NCBI RefSeq assembly: GCF_003605125.1
Contig: NZ_QPQT01000013.1
Span: 1 to 64,000, forward strand
Source of the DNA: Shewanella algidipiscicola
GTDB lineage: Bacteria; Pseudomonadota; Gammaproteobacteria; Enterobacterales; Shewanellaceae
Direction: 5' to 3'
DNA length: 64,000 nt
Shown here one piece after another: positions 1-9,203 of this stretch. The translations under genes were made by a program, and so were the position numbers. Positions within the stretch are counted from its first letter, which is position 1; every line of letters starts with the position of its first letter. A model generated the notes under the pieces. The model saw only the letters and a list, made by a program, of their open reading frames with translations, made no database searches and had not been told where the DNA came from.

Positions 1-100
1 GGAGGGATACTTTTGGTATTTGTGTCTGGAGCATTGATGCCAAAAGCCAAGGAGGGATACTTTTGGTAATTGTGTCTGGAGCATTGATGCCAATGGTCAA
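1..100. repeat. 50-bp tandem direct repeat, two copies
   Basis: Bases 1-50 and 51-100 are the same 50-bp unit with about five differences (position 19 of the unit and positions 44-47). The window begins exactly at a unit boundary, so further copies may lie upstream. Fifty is not a multiple of three, so each copy shifts the reading frame of whatever is encoded across it. Confidence 0.9.
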
Positions 101-244
101 ATGGTATTAACAGACGGCTCTAAATTGCGGGCTGATATTGATGGCCTCATGTGCAGATACCACTTCGGGCCGCCACGAGGGCATCCTCACCTGCTTAACG
201 AACACGTCCATATTTTCGATACCCTAGGTTATATCAGCACCTAA
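50..244 (+). pseudogene. 3' end of an unrecognised reading frame, probably disrupted
   Basis: An open frame runs from the second 50-bp repeat to TAA at 242-244. It reads like real protein, with segments such as CVWSIDANGQMVLTDG and PHLLNEHVHIFDTLG. The first repeat encodes nearly the same peptide (RDTFGICVWSIDA) in a different frame, so the 50-bp duplication either broke the gene or makes its frame depend on copy number. The 5' end is outside the window and no start codon or ribosome site is visible. I do not recognise the family. It could also be chance coding in a gene remnant. Confidence 0.35.
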
Positions 245-329
245 GGCGTAGTCTCTTAACTGTATATAAACGGGGGACAATCTAATTACTGACTCAATCT
301 AATGGGGATTACGCCAAACTCCCCCAACG

Positions 330-809
330 TCACTGGGTGGCGAGTTGATCTTGCATCGTCTGATAGTCCATCAAATCTTCGTGGGCGGTCACCCTATGAT
401 TGGTTACATCCAGCTTTACTGTGGTCACTCCGGGGATGGCCAGCTCAATCACTTTCCCCGGTTTACCAAATAAACTGCCCGGGCCGCGGTAATGGTAGTT
501 GCCAATCATCACCACCAAGGAGCCTGCGTTATACATGTGCTCAATATTAAAGTCATACTCTAATACACCACGGTGAGCGCGTTCGAAAAACTCTAAGATA
601 TCGCGTCTGCCTTGGTATTTTTTACTGGCAGTGCGATCGAAAAATACGCTGTCACGATTATAAAAGGTGCTCAGCGTACGGTAATCATGGTCAGTCAGCG
701 CTTGAATATATTTAACCGCCATCTGTTGCTCAACCGGCATATCGCCAGGCTTGGCCTGAGTGATGAGTGGCATTAACACCAAGATGCTAGTTAAAAAATA
801 TTTGATCAT
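330..809 (-). CDS. Exported NTF2/SnoaL-like protein
   Basis: 159 aa. The first 19 residues look like a signal peptide (MIKYFLTSILVLMPLITQA), so the product is probably periplasmic. The rest resembles the SnoaL/NTF2-like fold: an N-terminal helix (residues 27-45, EQQMAVKYIQALTDHDY), a loop with FFDR, then beta-strand-rich sequence. Such proteins bind small ligands or act as isomerases or hydrolases, and no substrate can be inferred. Its ATG overlaps the stop of the upstream TRIC gene by 4 bp (ATGA), so it is the third gene of an operon with DUF2721 and TRIC. Fold assignment is moderate; function unknown. Confidence 0.65.
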   Translation of the reverse strand: MIKYFLTSILVLMPLITQAKPGDMPVEQQMAVKYIQALTDHDYRTLSTFYNRDSVFFDRTASKKYQGRRDILEFFERAHRGVLEYDFNIEHMYNAGSLVVMIGNYHYRGPGSLFGKPGKVIELAIPGVTTVKLDVTNHRVTAHEDLMDYQTMQDQLATQ

Positions 810-1432
810 TGTTTGGTATTCTTTAAATCAAAAGCGGGAAGTTTTAAGTGCCATTTAATCGCGGCTAAGCGAATCAATAGCGCGCTTATCATGGCAAAAC
901 CAAAGGCGGCTTTATTGGCTGCCCCTAACTGCAGTGCTACCGTGTAGCCAATTCCACCACATATGGAGGCGGTGGCATAAATTTCGGTGCGTAAAATCAT
1001 CGGCACTTGGCGGCAGAGCACGTCTCGAATAATGCCGCCTCCCACGCCAGTTATCAAGCCCATGACGACGGCAATCATGCCGCTTAAGCCCAAATTAAGG
1101 GCTTTCTCGGCGCCAATCACGGTAAATCGCGCTAAGCCAAAGGCATCGGCGACGGGTAAGGTGTATTGAGGGACTTTTTTCGGTTTACGGATAAAAACTA
1201 AGGTTAACAATATGGTGGCGAGGATCACTATGATGTAATTAGGGTCGCGTATCCTAAATACCGGGGTGGTGCCTAGCAAAGCATCGCGGATACTGCCTCC
1301 GCCAATGGCGGTCACCGATGCCAGTACAATCACCCCAAAGGGATCCATGCGATGGCAGCCAGCGGCTAGCGCGCCAGAGAGGGCCAATACCGCCGTGTCG
1401 CAAAGGTCAAAAAAGTAGACCCACTCTTTCAT
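806..1432 (-). CDS. TRIC / UPF0126 (YicG-like) inner membrane protein
   Basis: 208 aa, about seven hydrophobic segments. It carries the two glycine-rich repeats typical of the prokaryotic trimeric intracellular cation channel family: GGGSIRDALLG near residues 45-55 and GGGIIRDVLCRQVP near 131-144. Characterised bacterial TRIC channels conduct monovalent cations, and E. coli YicG is an uncharacterised relative. It sits 13 bp after the DUF2721 gene and overlaps the following NTF2-like gene by 4 bp, which indicates one transcript. The family is clear; the physiological ion is unknown. Confidence 0.85.
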   Translation of the reverse strand: MKEWVYFFDLCDTAVLALSGALAAGCHRMDPFGVIVLASVTAIGGGSIRDALLGTTPVFRIRDPNYIIVILATILLTLVFIRKPKKVPQYTLPVADAFGLARFTVIGAEKALNLGLSGMIAVVMGLITGVGGGIIRDVLCRQVPMILRTEIYATASICGGIGYTVALQLGAANKAAFGFAMISALLIRLAAIKWHLKLPAFDLKNTKQ

Positions 1433-1445
1433 CGAGCTGACTCTT

Positions 1446-1850
1446 TCATTGATCTAACTCTTTAAGGTGGAAATTGAGTGCGTCGACGGAAATACGGATC
1501 TCAATAACCGACAATACCAGCGAATACAACAGCAATAACAAGCTAGTGCCAAAGATAATCGAGCCGGTTTTATTGAATCCAATATAGATAAAAATCATAC
1601 ACAATACGCACAGGGCAAAGCTCAATACCCCCGCCTCTTGCATGCGACGAATGATCACTATGCGCTGGCGTAAGTTTTTTAGTTGGCCACTGTGCACAGG
1701 TTTACCTTGGCTGCTGAGATTACGGATCAGAGCTGCCAGTGAAAAAAAGCGATTAGTGTAGGCCAGCAACAACAAGGAGATGGCCGGAAACAGTAATGCA
1801 GGCGTAGTCAAAGAAACGTGTAGATGATTAAACAAGGTGATGATGCCCAA
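1446..1850 (-). CDS. DUF2721 family membrane protein
   Basis: 134 aa with three predicted membrane helices (about residues 12-30, 74-92 and 96-116) and a basic cytoplasmic loop between the first two (LRQRIVIIRRM). This matches the small DUF2721 inner membrane family, whose function is not known. First gene of a probable three-gene operon with TRIC and the NTF2-like protein. The preceding 150 bp separate it from the convergent-free end of the CbiB-like gene and probably hold its promoter, though I cannot point to a convincing -35/-10 pair. Confidence 0.7.
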   Translation of the reverse strand: MGIITLFNHLHVSLTTPALLFPAISLLLLAYTNRFFSLAALIRNLSSQGKPVHSGQLKNLRQRIVIIRRMQEAGVLSFALCVLCMIFIYIGFNKTGSIIFGTSLLLLLYSLVLSVIEIRISVDALNFHLKELDQ

Positions 1851-2001
1851 CGATTAATAAGCGTGCCACAATGGCGTGATTCTAATCTATTGGCGTGTGC
1901 TGAGTCCAACATTAGTGACAACTTAAACTAATGGTTTATAACGATAGTTCGGCTTGTTTAGCCTCCAATGAGTGGCCATTTAAGTGCTGCACTCAAGCCT
2001 G

Positions 2002-2979
2002 TTACAGATAGCGTAGCGCGGTCCAAATAAGCGGAACTAACATTAATGACACTATCCACAGAGTATTGGTGCTACTTACTAAGCGCAGCGCGCGTGGCAA
2101 CACGCTAGCATCGGGTTTGTGGGGGGGGCCGACTTTGTCGAGCGGCACTTTGACGCCGCCAAATTTAACCGGCCCACCAAGCTCTACATCGAGTACCTGA
2201 GCGGCGATATTATATGTTGACAGGTGATGATTAATCGCATAAAGGCTTCTGCGCGGAGTGAGCATCGCTTTGAGAGCTTTGGGGCCACCTTGGATTGCCA
2301 AGGTAAAGTTCCATAGCATACTGGGCACGTAATAGAGCATATAACAGAGGTAATAGGCGGGCTTACCAAAGTGGCGATAATGCGGATTGATGGCGGGCCA
2401 GCACAGTTGCAACTGTTTTAGCATGCGCGCGCCCAGCACCAAGGGAGCGCCGCCAACAATAAAAAATACCATAGTGGCGACAGTGCCATATATCGGTGTG
2501 GTCAGCAGTTTTTCGGTAATGGCTTTGCTTAAGCCCACCTCAGATAAGCCCTGGGTGTCGCGACTGAGCCAACCTTTAATTAAGGCGCGAGTTCTTGGTT
2601 TATCGGCGTGTTGTAAGGTTTGCGACGCTTCTTCTGCTACCTTATAAAACTGCTCATCAGATAAACATAAGTACAAGACTAGAAACTCAAAAAACCAAGG
2701 ATAAGCAGCCAGTTGCAGTAAGAAACTGATAATAAGCCAAAAGGGAACTAACAATAACACTATCGACAGTAAGCCTGCCGTCACTTGCTGGGAAGAGGAA
2801 CGCTCGGGATGATTTACCTTATCAGACAGCCGCAGCGCCAGTTGGCTATAGAGATAAAATGGCTGCATGGCTCTGGGCAAGGGGGCTAGCTTTGCCAGTA
2901 ATATCGACACCAATAAAATAGCCGCCCCTAGGTAGAAGGGACTGTCTTGCATAAACTGTTGTGAATAGTGTGGCAGCAT
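2002..2979 (-). CDS. CobD/CbiB-like integral membrane protein
   Basis: 325 aa. Resembles the CbiB/CobD family (adenosylcobinamide-phosphate synthase): two N-terminal membrane helices, a central GYGT-like segment (TPIYGTVATMVFFIVGGAPLVL around residues 162-183), a further hydrophobic stretch with PSMLW near 219-223, and a terminal helix. True CbiB attaches aminopropanol to cobyric acid. No other cobalamin genes are nearby and the sequence is divergent, so a different role is possible. Lies about 100 bp downstream of mtnN on the same strand. An internal ATG at 2952 is an alternative start. Confidence 0.6.
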   Translation of the reverse strand: MLPHYSQQFMQDSPFYLGAAILLVSILLAKLAPLPRAMQPFYLYSQLALRLSDKVNHPERSSSQQVTAGLLSIVLLLVPFWLIISFLLQLAAYPWFFEFLVLYLCLSDEQFYKVAEEASQTLQHADKPRTRALIKGWLSRDTQGLSEVGLSKAITEKLLTTPIYGTVATMVFFIVGGAPLVLGARMLKQLQLCWPAINPHYRHFGKPAYYLCYMLYYVPSMLWNFTLAIQGGPKALKAMLTPRRSLYAINHHLSTYNIAAQVLDVELGGPVKFGGVKVPLDKVGPPHKPDASVLPRALRLVSSTNTLWIVSLMLVPLIWTALRYL

Positions 2980-3079
2980 GGCGAAATCCAGTTGGATGCT
3001 AAGCGCTACATTATCTCGGCTACAGCGCCCGTCAATATAAACCCTGCGCCCTCATTAAGTCAGGCGCAGGCGTTCATGC

Positions 3080-3772
3080 TTACAGCTGTTGCAGCAAGGC
3101 TATGACCATTAATGCTGAGTGGTGGCCTGCTTTGACGATGTAGCTGTCAAAATCCACTGGCGAGTCATTATTGGCATTATCTGACAATGAGCGGATCACC
3201 ACAAACGGCACGCCAAATTGATGACATACCTGAGCAATTGCCGCCCCTTCCATTTCACAGGCCGCCATCGTTGGGAAGTTGGCTAGCATCGTTTTGGTGC
3301 GAACCGGATCGCAGATAAAGCTATCGCCCGTACAAATTAACCCCTCAATCGCTTTCACTTCGCCTAAGCTAGCAACGGCTTTTTTAGCGGCGTTGACCAA
3401 GGTCGCATCGGGAATAAAGGCGGCTGGTTGCTGCGCCATTTGACCAATCTCATACCCAAATGCGGTGACATCCACGTCATGGTGGCGCACCTCTGATGAG
3501 ATAACGATATCGCCAATGGCGAGGCTATCGACAAAGCCGCCAGCCGAACCTGTGTTAATCACATAATCGGGCGCATACTTTTCAATCAGCAAGGTGGTCG
3601 CCACGCTGGCGGTCACTTTACCTATGCCAGAGCGAGTCACCACCACCTCTTTGCCTGCCAGCTGCCCGGCAACAAATTCGATACCTGCGATGGTGTGTGA
3701 CTCAGGGTTCGTCATAGAGGAAATAAGGTGAGCAACTTCTGGCTCCATGGCGCCGATAATACCAATTTTCAT
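3080..3772 (-). CDS. mtnN: 5'-methylthioadenosine/S-adenosylhomocysteine nucleosidase
   Basis: 230 aa from the ATG at 3772, chosen because it gives [13 protein letters not shown], the conserved family start, preceded by AAAGG. A longer in-frame extension to 3817 lacks support. The enzyme hydrolyses the glycosidic bond of MTA and SAH (and 5'-deoxyadenosine), recycling by-products of SAM-dependent reactions and supplying the methionine salvage and AI-2 routes. Catalytic Glu12 lies in GAMEPE, the substrate-binding MEGAA motif is near residue 173, and the catalytic Asp is in SLSDNAN near 195-201. Cytosolic. Removal of 5'-deoxyadenosine is relevant to radical SAM enzymes generally, but proximity to the accessory rSAM gene is probably coincidence. 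Confidence 0.95.
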   Translation of the reverse strand: MKIGIIGAMEPEVAHLISSMTNPESHTIAGIEFVAGQLAGKEVVVTRSGIGKVTASVATTLLIEKYAPDYVINTGSAGGFVDSLAIGDIVISSEVRHHDVDVTAFGYEIGQMAQQPAAFIPDATLVNAAKKAVASLGEVKAIEGLICTGDSFICDPVRTKTMLANFPTMAACEMEGAAIAQVCHQFGVPFVVIRSLSDNANNDSPVDFDSYIVKAGHHSALMVIALLQQL

Positions 3773-3880
3773 TGAATGACCTTTAGTGATGTATTGATGT
3801 TCATGAGGCGCTGTCATGTTTTATCTGCGCCGCGCTTAATGGGCGCTAATATAGCAAACAAGTGGTTCTGTGGCGAGATC

Positions 3881-4656
3881 GCTTGCCGCATGCCTTTCGT
3901 GCAGGTACTTCCTCGGCACCGCTGTAAACCCATCCTTGGGCGCTCTGCGATTTCATCCTTGAAATCGAAGGCCTCAGCCGCACCTACACCGATTTCTTAA
4001 TCTCTTCGATTTAGCCGTCATTGTGTAACCACATAGCCGTCAAAAGCTAACTCGGTTTTGGACAAAAGTGTGCTTGCCTTCGAATGAAGGTGTTGGCATT
4101 TTTGGTTGGTAGCATTTAGTCGAGTTAGGTTTTATTGATTGATGGTAGCGTTAACATTCATGGCAACCAATTGCCTGCAGCATGCCTTTTGTGCAGGTAC
4201 TTCCTCGGCACCGCTGTAAACCCATCCTTGGGCGCTCTGCGATTTCATCCCTGAAATCGAAGGCCTCAGCCGCACCTACACCCGAGTTCTTAATCTCTTC
4301 GATTTGACCTTACTAGTGTCACTCGGACAATCAAAAGCTAACTCTGTTTTGGACAAAAGTATCTTGGCCTTCGAATGAAGGTGTTGGCATTGTTTGGCTT
4401 GTAGCATTTAGTCGAGTTAGTTTTTATTTATTGATGGTCGCGTTAACTTACATTGTTTTGAATTGCTTGCCGCAGGCCTTTCGTGCAGGTGCTTCTGTGA
4501 CACGCCGCAAGTACAATCCCTGTAGGCTCTGCCGTGACATCCATGTCACGGAAGGTCACAGCCGCACCTACACCCGAGTTCTTAATCTCTTCGATTTGAC
4601 CTTACTAGCGTCACTCGGACAATCAAAAGCTAACTCGGTTTTGGACAGAAGTGAGT
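3881..4656 (-). repeat. 292-bp intergenic tandem repeat, about 2.7 copies
   Basis: Three units start near 3881, 4173 and 4465. Anchor words such as CATGCCTTTCGTGCAGGT recur at 3889, 4181 and 4473 (with small changes), giving a period of exactly 292 bp. Each unit contains a stem-loop-prone stretch (CGATTTCATCC(C/T)TGAAATCG), a segment AATCTCTTCGATTT and a segment AAAGCTAACTC(G/T)GTTTTGGACA. Units 1 and 2 are nearly identical; unit 3 diverges in its first 100 bp and is truncated. No convincing coding potential. The repeat fills most of the 950-bp gap between mtnN and the accessory operon. Related, inverted and more diverged copies lie at about 10.3-11.07 kb. Confidence 0.85.
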
Positions 4657-4724
4657 CGGTGATCTTGCTAAATTAGCATTTCACGGATTACCTGAGGTAC
4701 AGCAAAACCTCGATCTTAGTTGTA

Positions 4725-7700
4725 TTAGGGGCTTACCAGAAAGCCTATACTTTCAAAATCTTTGTAAGCAAAATCCCCATTATACCCGACGTCAGAAACT
4801 CTTCTCTCACCCTTAATCCGAGTTATTATTCTTAAGCCACTAGATTTCAGAACAGCAGTTAAGAATTCTTTTTCCAAGTAGAATCTTTTCCGAGAGTTAG
4901 AGTATTCGTCTAGATCTTCAACTATATACTTTGAGATTTGTTGTCCGTCTTTGAAGTAACAAAGCCGCTCACAATCAAACTTAAGTGCATGCTCTTTAAC
5001 AAAACTAGAAGCTAGCATCGGCATAGAAAAACTACCACTTGAATGTTCCGAACTATATTCGATGATAAAATCTTTAAGCGAATGCTCCTTATATTTAGGA
5101 ACAGTCATTGTATGTGTTCCGGATGTTCTTACAAAAGCACTTCCATCAAAGAACACGTTTGATTCAACTTCTATTTCTTCTTCACCATATTTTTCCTTGA
5201 TAACTTGGGGTTCAAGGCTTTTACTCCACAAACTATAAAGCTCTCCCAAATAAACGTCAGATAATTTGGCAATTTCGGGGAACTCCAATTTGCTAGATTC
5301 TTCGCTATCAAAATCAAAGTCTTTCAACGACTCATCGAAAACTAAAAAGGAGTTTACAGAAGCATAGAAATGACGATTTAATTCCTTAGATTCCTCGACT
5401 ATAAATGCATCAACCAAAATCCAATTTTCAGTTTCAAAACTTGCACAATCGCTGAGATGAACCAGATTCGGATCTTCCGAATAGTTAATCCATTCTTCTT
5501 CAGTCAATCCTTCATCACCCAAGTACATTTTTTCACTAAGAGGGAAGGTTTTTAACCTTTTACTAGGAAAGAAAGGGTCAATTCCTTCTATAAACCTTCC
5601 CCCCCAGAACTCCAACTGTCCCGAATCGAGTAGTTTTCCTGCCATTTGGTAGTACGCTATCCAAGAGTACTTTTTCCCATAGCGCTCTACTTTTGTAGCT
5701 TCGTGTCTACGGTGATAACCGCTCGAAGAAATTTGATTGTCTAAGTTGCCAAATTTGTCCTCGCTCCACCCCAAATCATATACTTTCCATAGTATCTGAT
5801 TACGAATTTTCGCATAAGCCTCATGTTCATAGTCGTAATTGCTACGATTTTTAACCAAACGACCAATAGTATAGTTCTCAAAATCCATTTTAAGAGGAGA
5901 TAAATGCCCGCTCATACCATCAGTTGTTTCTTCTTTCCATTCACTTCTGTGCATTTGTTCAAAAGGTTCAGTAGCTGCTTTAACTTCTGATTCACCAATA
6001 TTAATTTGAGATTCCAAACTCGCACGCTTCACTAGACATGAGGCATATTCTCTAACCAATATGTTGGTTGTAGCGTACTTCGAATCATGACTGAAAAAAG
6101 CAGCTACTATGTGTTTGCTGAACGCCTCTATCTCACCTAAGTTTTCAGATTTATCCAAAGAAATACTCACTATTGAGTAACATGCTGCGATAATCCGCTC
6201 TAATATATATTCATCGTCAACCGCTAGAATAGGTTTGACTATTTCTAGGAAACTTTTAGTGTTATGCACTCCATAGTAGACTAAAGCCTCAGTTGAAACA
6301 TCTCTTAGCTCAGCTACAACTGAGTTAAGGAACCAAATTGTTGTAATTAGCCTTAGTTTTTCTATTTCTGGATCTGAAAACTCTCTATTTTTCCAACACT
6401 CAGCCCTAAATCGAATGCCTTTTATCAATTCATCATGGTTTCTTCGAAAATACTCTCCCCATGAAAGATCTCTGTCCACCATAGGCGTGTCTAACAATAT
6501 ATCACTTAGAAACTTTGCGTTTAAAGGGTGAGATATTGCGAATCGTACGTCTCCTAAAGATTCAATGTATTTTTGTTTCAACCCTTGACTAAGTATTAAG
6601 CTTTTCAATTCGCATACTGTGTCATCACAAATGAATTTCGGTTCAATCAAATGCGACAAACTTAAAACTTCATTTTTGTAAGTTGAAGGAACTAATTGCC
6701 AAATGTGTGGCAGATTATACTGCGGTGCAATAGCGACAAGTGCATGTAGGATGTCCTCTGACAGCTCATGCTGCAAAGTCACATCTTCGAAAATTTTCTC
6801 TATAAAACCTTGTGAACTAAATATCGATACGTCTCGATTTAGACAATAGTGCTCCATTAAATAGAAAGCTATAATGTATCCACCTAGGCGATCATACGCT
6901 GGGCTTAAGCGATATTCTCCACGACGAACCAGATCTCTAAATATCAAACCTTCTTGAGATAGCAAGTTGACAATATTACTGTCCCAATCTGTCGACTGTG
7001 GATTATGCTTTCGCAAAAAGTCTCTTTCTAAAACACCTCTACCGTTTGCCTCCCACAGAGCTTCACCTAAGTAGTAGACTGCATTTTCTACCTCAGTAAT
7101 TGTGTATCTGATAGACAGATTAGTCATTTCAGAGATAGTTTGTCCGATATGTGTGACTTGCTCTTTAAACAATGAGTATATGGATGATGGAAAACTTTGA
7201 ACCACCACACAAGCCTTCCTTGGGCGATTCATAACTTCACAAAAGATTTTCAAGTTTAAAGGATGACTGAAGAAACTTTGCGGAGCCGCTATTGGATTAG
7301 CACTAATCTTATAATATCTAAAGTATGCACCTATAGCTTGGACAGTTACTTCGTCACTAAACCCTTTTAATAGTAACTCAAAGCAATCATTGGGGAGCGC
7401 TTGCTGCGCAAAACCTTCTCTTGATGAACTATTAGATCTGACAGCACCGACATGTTTCCGAGACTGATAACCATCTCGCAAAGTACAGACGAGAACTACA
7501 TTTGGATATCGAGGTAATACAGTCTCGATGCTTGCCAATAAGTTCTTCCATTCTCTTGGGTCTTCAGCCTCATTTAATCCATCAACAACTATTGGAACTC
7601 GGCAACGATTTCTTTCTCCCGCCGAGTCTATAGCTGAAAGCAACGATTCAAACGATCTAACTCCGTTAGAGGCAAAGGACATATTTTGAACCAGAGAATC

Positions 7701-8807
7701 AAGCGTTCCCCCCTTACGAAGTTTTTTTCCATGAAGAAGTATTCCTGCCAGCCTGTCATCATTTTGGCTTGTAACTTCAGCAGCTAATTGTGTTTTACCT
7801 CTGCCAGCTTTACCAATAACAGCTACTAGTTGATGAGAAAACAGTTCTACAGCTTCTGACAACAGCTTTTTGATATCTTTGATGACTGCATTCGCATTGG
7901 TCAAATAAAGAGAAAGCGGTAGGTTCTGCCTTCTTGTTAACCTTAGCAACTGACTTATGTTTTTTGTCTGCTCTGAAGATTGAGCAAAGTTTGCAATTCT
8001 ACCTATTTCTCTGCCTGACACTGTAGACTCAAAGACTTTACAGCTAGATATAACCTGTTTACAAAAGGCTATAAACTCTTCTAGTTCAGACGAAAGATCT
8101 ACATAATCCTTATGCCTAGCTAACTCAGAAATAGTTGACAAATAACCGTCTAGTTTAACTTTCGCAGCATATATATCAGACCATGCGCTAGGTTCACCGA
8201 GGACTCTCCTTATATCTCGCTCTACGTCTGTAGATTGATGGACTTCATGAATCCAACGATTTCTAATCGGAGCCACTGAATTCGTATGCTGTTCATTTAA
8301 CATATCTGGTGTTAAAGCCAGCTCTCCAAAATAACTGGCCCTTAACTCTGTTGCTGGACCTGAGAGATAAGACTCTAAATCGTTTTCATTCCAAAGATGT
8401 AATGTAAAACCATATTTTGTTTGTAAATCATAGAACCAAGTTTGGTCAGCCTTCGCTAAGGTTTTGTGTGTCCAAAGAATCCATACATTTAAATCTGGTA
8501 AGTGTTTTTTCGTTGTATCCAGCGAGTGTTCAATCTGGCTCTTTGCCCCACTAGTTAAGCCACCGTCACTCTTATATTGGAACCATTTGCATTGCCATCC
8601 AACCTTTAACCCTTTTGTTCCCAATCTTGGGTCATCACAATCAAGCTCAAGATGGAACTCCACTCCTGGTTGATTTTTTAACTCTTTTATTGGCCCATGA
8701 TTTCGAAATTGTCGAATGACTATTCCTCTGCATAAGCTTTCAAAACTAAAAGCATGCGCACTAGGATGCTCTCCAGCCACATGTTCAAACTTAGCCCAAT
8801 CAAGCAC
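4725..8807 (-). CDS. Mrr-like nuclease fused to STAND/NACHT NTPase (Avs-like)
   Basis: 1360 aa, GTG start at 8807 with AGAGGA eight bases upstream and only 3 bp after the stop of the 130-aa gene. Residues about 20-150 resemble an Mrr-type PD-(D/E)XK nuclease: PGVEFHLELD (Glu50, Glu54/Asp56), then QCK (Gln72-Lys74) and a downstream HLWNENDL strand-helix common in nuclease-STAND fusions. Walker A is GKAGRGKT (332-339) and Walker B IVVDGLNEA (406-414), followed by VVLVCTLRDGY (437-447), the pattern of NACHT/STAND ATPases. The remaining ~900 residues are helical and then mixed, with no repeat I can name; in this class that part is usually the ligand sensor. By analogy with Avs proteins it would sense a phage product, oligomerise and cut DNA. 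Function inferred; AT-rich compared with neighbours. Confidence 0.8.
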   Translation of the reverse strand: MLDWAKFEHVAGEHPSAHAFSFESLCRGIVIRQFRNHGPIKELKNQPGVEFHLELDCDDPRLGTKGLKVGWQCKWFQYKSDGGLTSGAKSQIEHSLDTTKKHLPDLNVWILWTHKTLAKADQTWFYDLQTKYGFTLHLWNENDLESYLSGPATELRASYFGELALTPDMLNEQHTNSVAPIRNRWIHEVHQSTDVERDIRRVLGEPSAWSDIYAAKVKLDGYLSTISELARHKDYVDLSSELEEFIAFCKQVISSCKVFESTVSGREIGRIANFAQSSEQTKNISQLLRLTRRQNLPLSLYLTNANAVIKDIKKLLSEAVELFSHQLVAVIGKAGRGKTQLAAEVTSQNDDRLAGILLHGKKLRKGGTLDSLVQNMSFASNGVRSFESLLSAIDSAGERNRCRVPIVVDGLNEAEDPREWKNLLASIETVLPRYPNVVLVCTLRDGYQSRKHVGAVRSNSSSREGFAQQALPNDCFELLLKGFSDEVTVQAIGAYFRYYKISANPIAAPQSFFSHPLNLKIFCEVMNRPRKACVVVQSFPSSIYSLFKEQVTHIGQTISEMTNLSIRYTITEVENAVYYLGEALWEANGRGVLERDFLRKHNPQSTDWDSNIVNLLSQEGLIFRDLVRRGEYRLSPAYDRLGGYIIAFYLMEHYCLNRDVSIFSSQGFIEKIFEDVTLQHELSEDILHALVAIAPQYNLPHIWQLVPSTYKNEVLSLSHLIEPKFICDDTVCELKSLILSQGLKQKYIESLGDVRFAISHPLNAKFLSDILLDTPMVDRDLSWGEYFRRNHDELIKGIRFRAECWKNREFSDPEIEKLRLITTIWFLNSVVAELRDVSTEALVYYGVHNTKSFLEIVKPILAVDDEYILERIIAACYSIVSISLDKSENLGEIEAFSKHIVAAFFSHDSKYATTNILVREYASCLVKRASLESQINIGESEVKAATEPFEQMHRSEWKEETTDGMSGHLSPLKMDFENYTIGRLVKNRSNYDYEHEAYAKIRNQILWKVYDLGWSEDKFGNLDNQISSSGYHRRHEATKVERYGKKYSWIAYYQMAGKLLDSGQLEFWGGRFIEGIDPFFPSKRLKTFPLSEKMYLGDEGLTEEEWINYSEDPNLVHLSDCASFETENWILVDAFIVEESKELNRHFYASVNSFLVFDESLKDFDFDSEESSKLEFPEIAKLSDVYLGELYSLWSKSLEPQVIKEKYGEEEIEVESNVFFDGSAFVRTSGTHTMTVPKYKEHSLKDFIIEYSSEHSSGSFSMPMLASSFVKEHALKFDCERLCYFKDGQQISKYIVEDLDEYSNSRKRFYLEKEFLTAVLKSSGLRIITRIKGERRVSDVGYNGDFAYKDFESIGFLVSP

Positions 8808-8810
8808 TAT

Positions 8811-9203
8811 TTAATCCTCTTGTTTAACTAAATCAGGATAGTCGTGTGCTGAAAAGCATTCGACCTTCGCTCCTTTATGAATCAGTAAAGATATAAATGC
8901 ATTCAGATCGTCGTCTGAAGATATGATTATCTTTGAACCTTTTCTTTCGAGGCGTTGGTCATACATAAATTGCGCTAATTGTTGGGGAGAAAAACAAAAC
9001 AGATTTTGCTTGCCAAGGAACTCAAGCACGTCATCACCATATCTATCTGCATCCACGTCAAAATTCGATTCATCACTGCATAAAAAAGAACTAATCGTTG
9101 ATACTAATTGCTCAAAATTTTCAGCCTTTTCTGCATCCTTGAACTCACCAACGATTACTAGATTTAAAGAGTGCTCCGCACCGTAGCCCTGCCAAATTTT
9201 CAT
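8811..9203 (-). CDS. Small partner protein of the radical SAM/STAND operon
   Basis: 130 aa, acidic, soluble. The ATG at 9203 overlaps the TGA of the radical SAM gene by 4 bp (ATGA), and the stop is 3 bp before the GTG of the STAND gene, so the three are translationally coupled. It starts MKIWQGYGAEHSLNLVIVGEF, with a strand-rich N-terminus, an acidic middle (DESNFDVDADRYGDD, about residues 44-58) and a helical C-terminal half ending in ECFSAHDYPDL. I associate the MKIW-GYG-EHS-NLV opening with a small family of unknown function (possibly DUF6375), which I could not check. It could be an adaptor, a regulator of the NTPase, or a substrate or recognition partner of the radical SAM enzyme. Confidence 0.75.
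   Translation of the reverse strand: MKIWQGYGAEHSLNLVIVGEFKDAEKAENFEQLVSTISSFLCSDESNFDVDADRYGDDVLEFLGKQNLFCFSPQQLAQFMYDQRLERKGSKIIISSDDDLNAFISLLIHKGAKVECFSAHDYPDLVKQED

Noticed and set aside
302..550. 82-codon plus-strand frame opposite the NTF2-like gene
   Set aside because: It overlaps a signal-peptide-bearing gene on the other strand that is part of a coupled operon, and it has no domain.
3881..4656. Repeated units considered as a CRISPR array
   Set aside because: The period is 292 bp, the whole unit repeats rather than a short repeat with unique spacers, and no cas genes are present.
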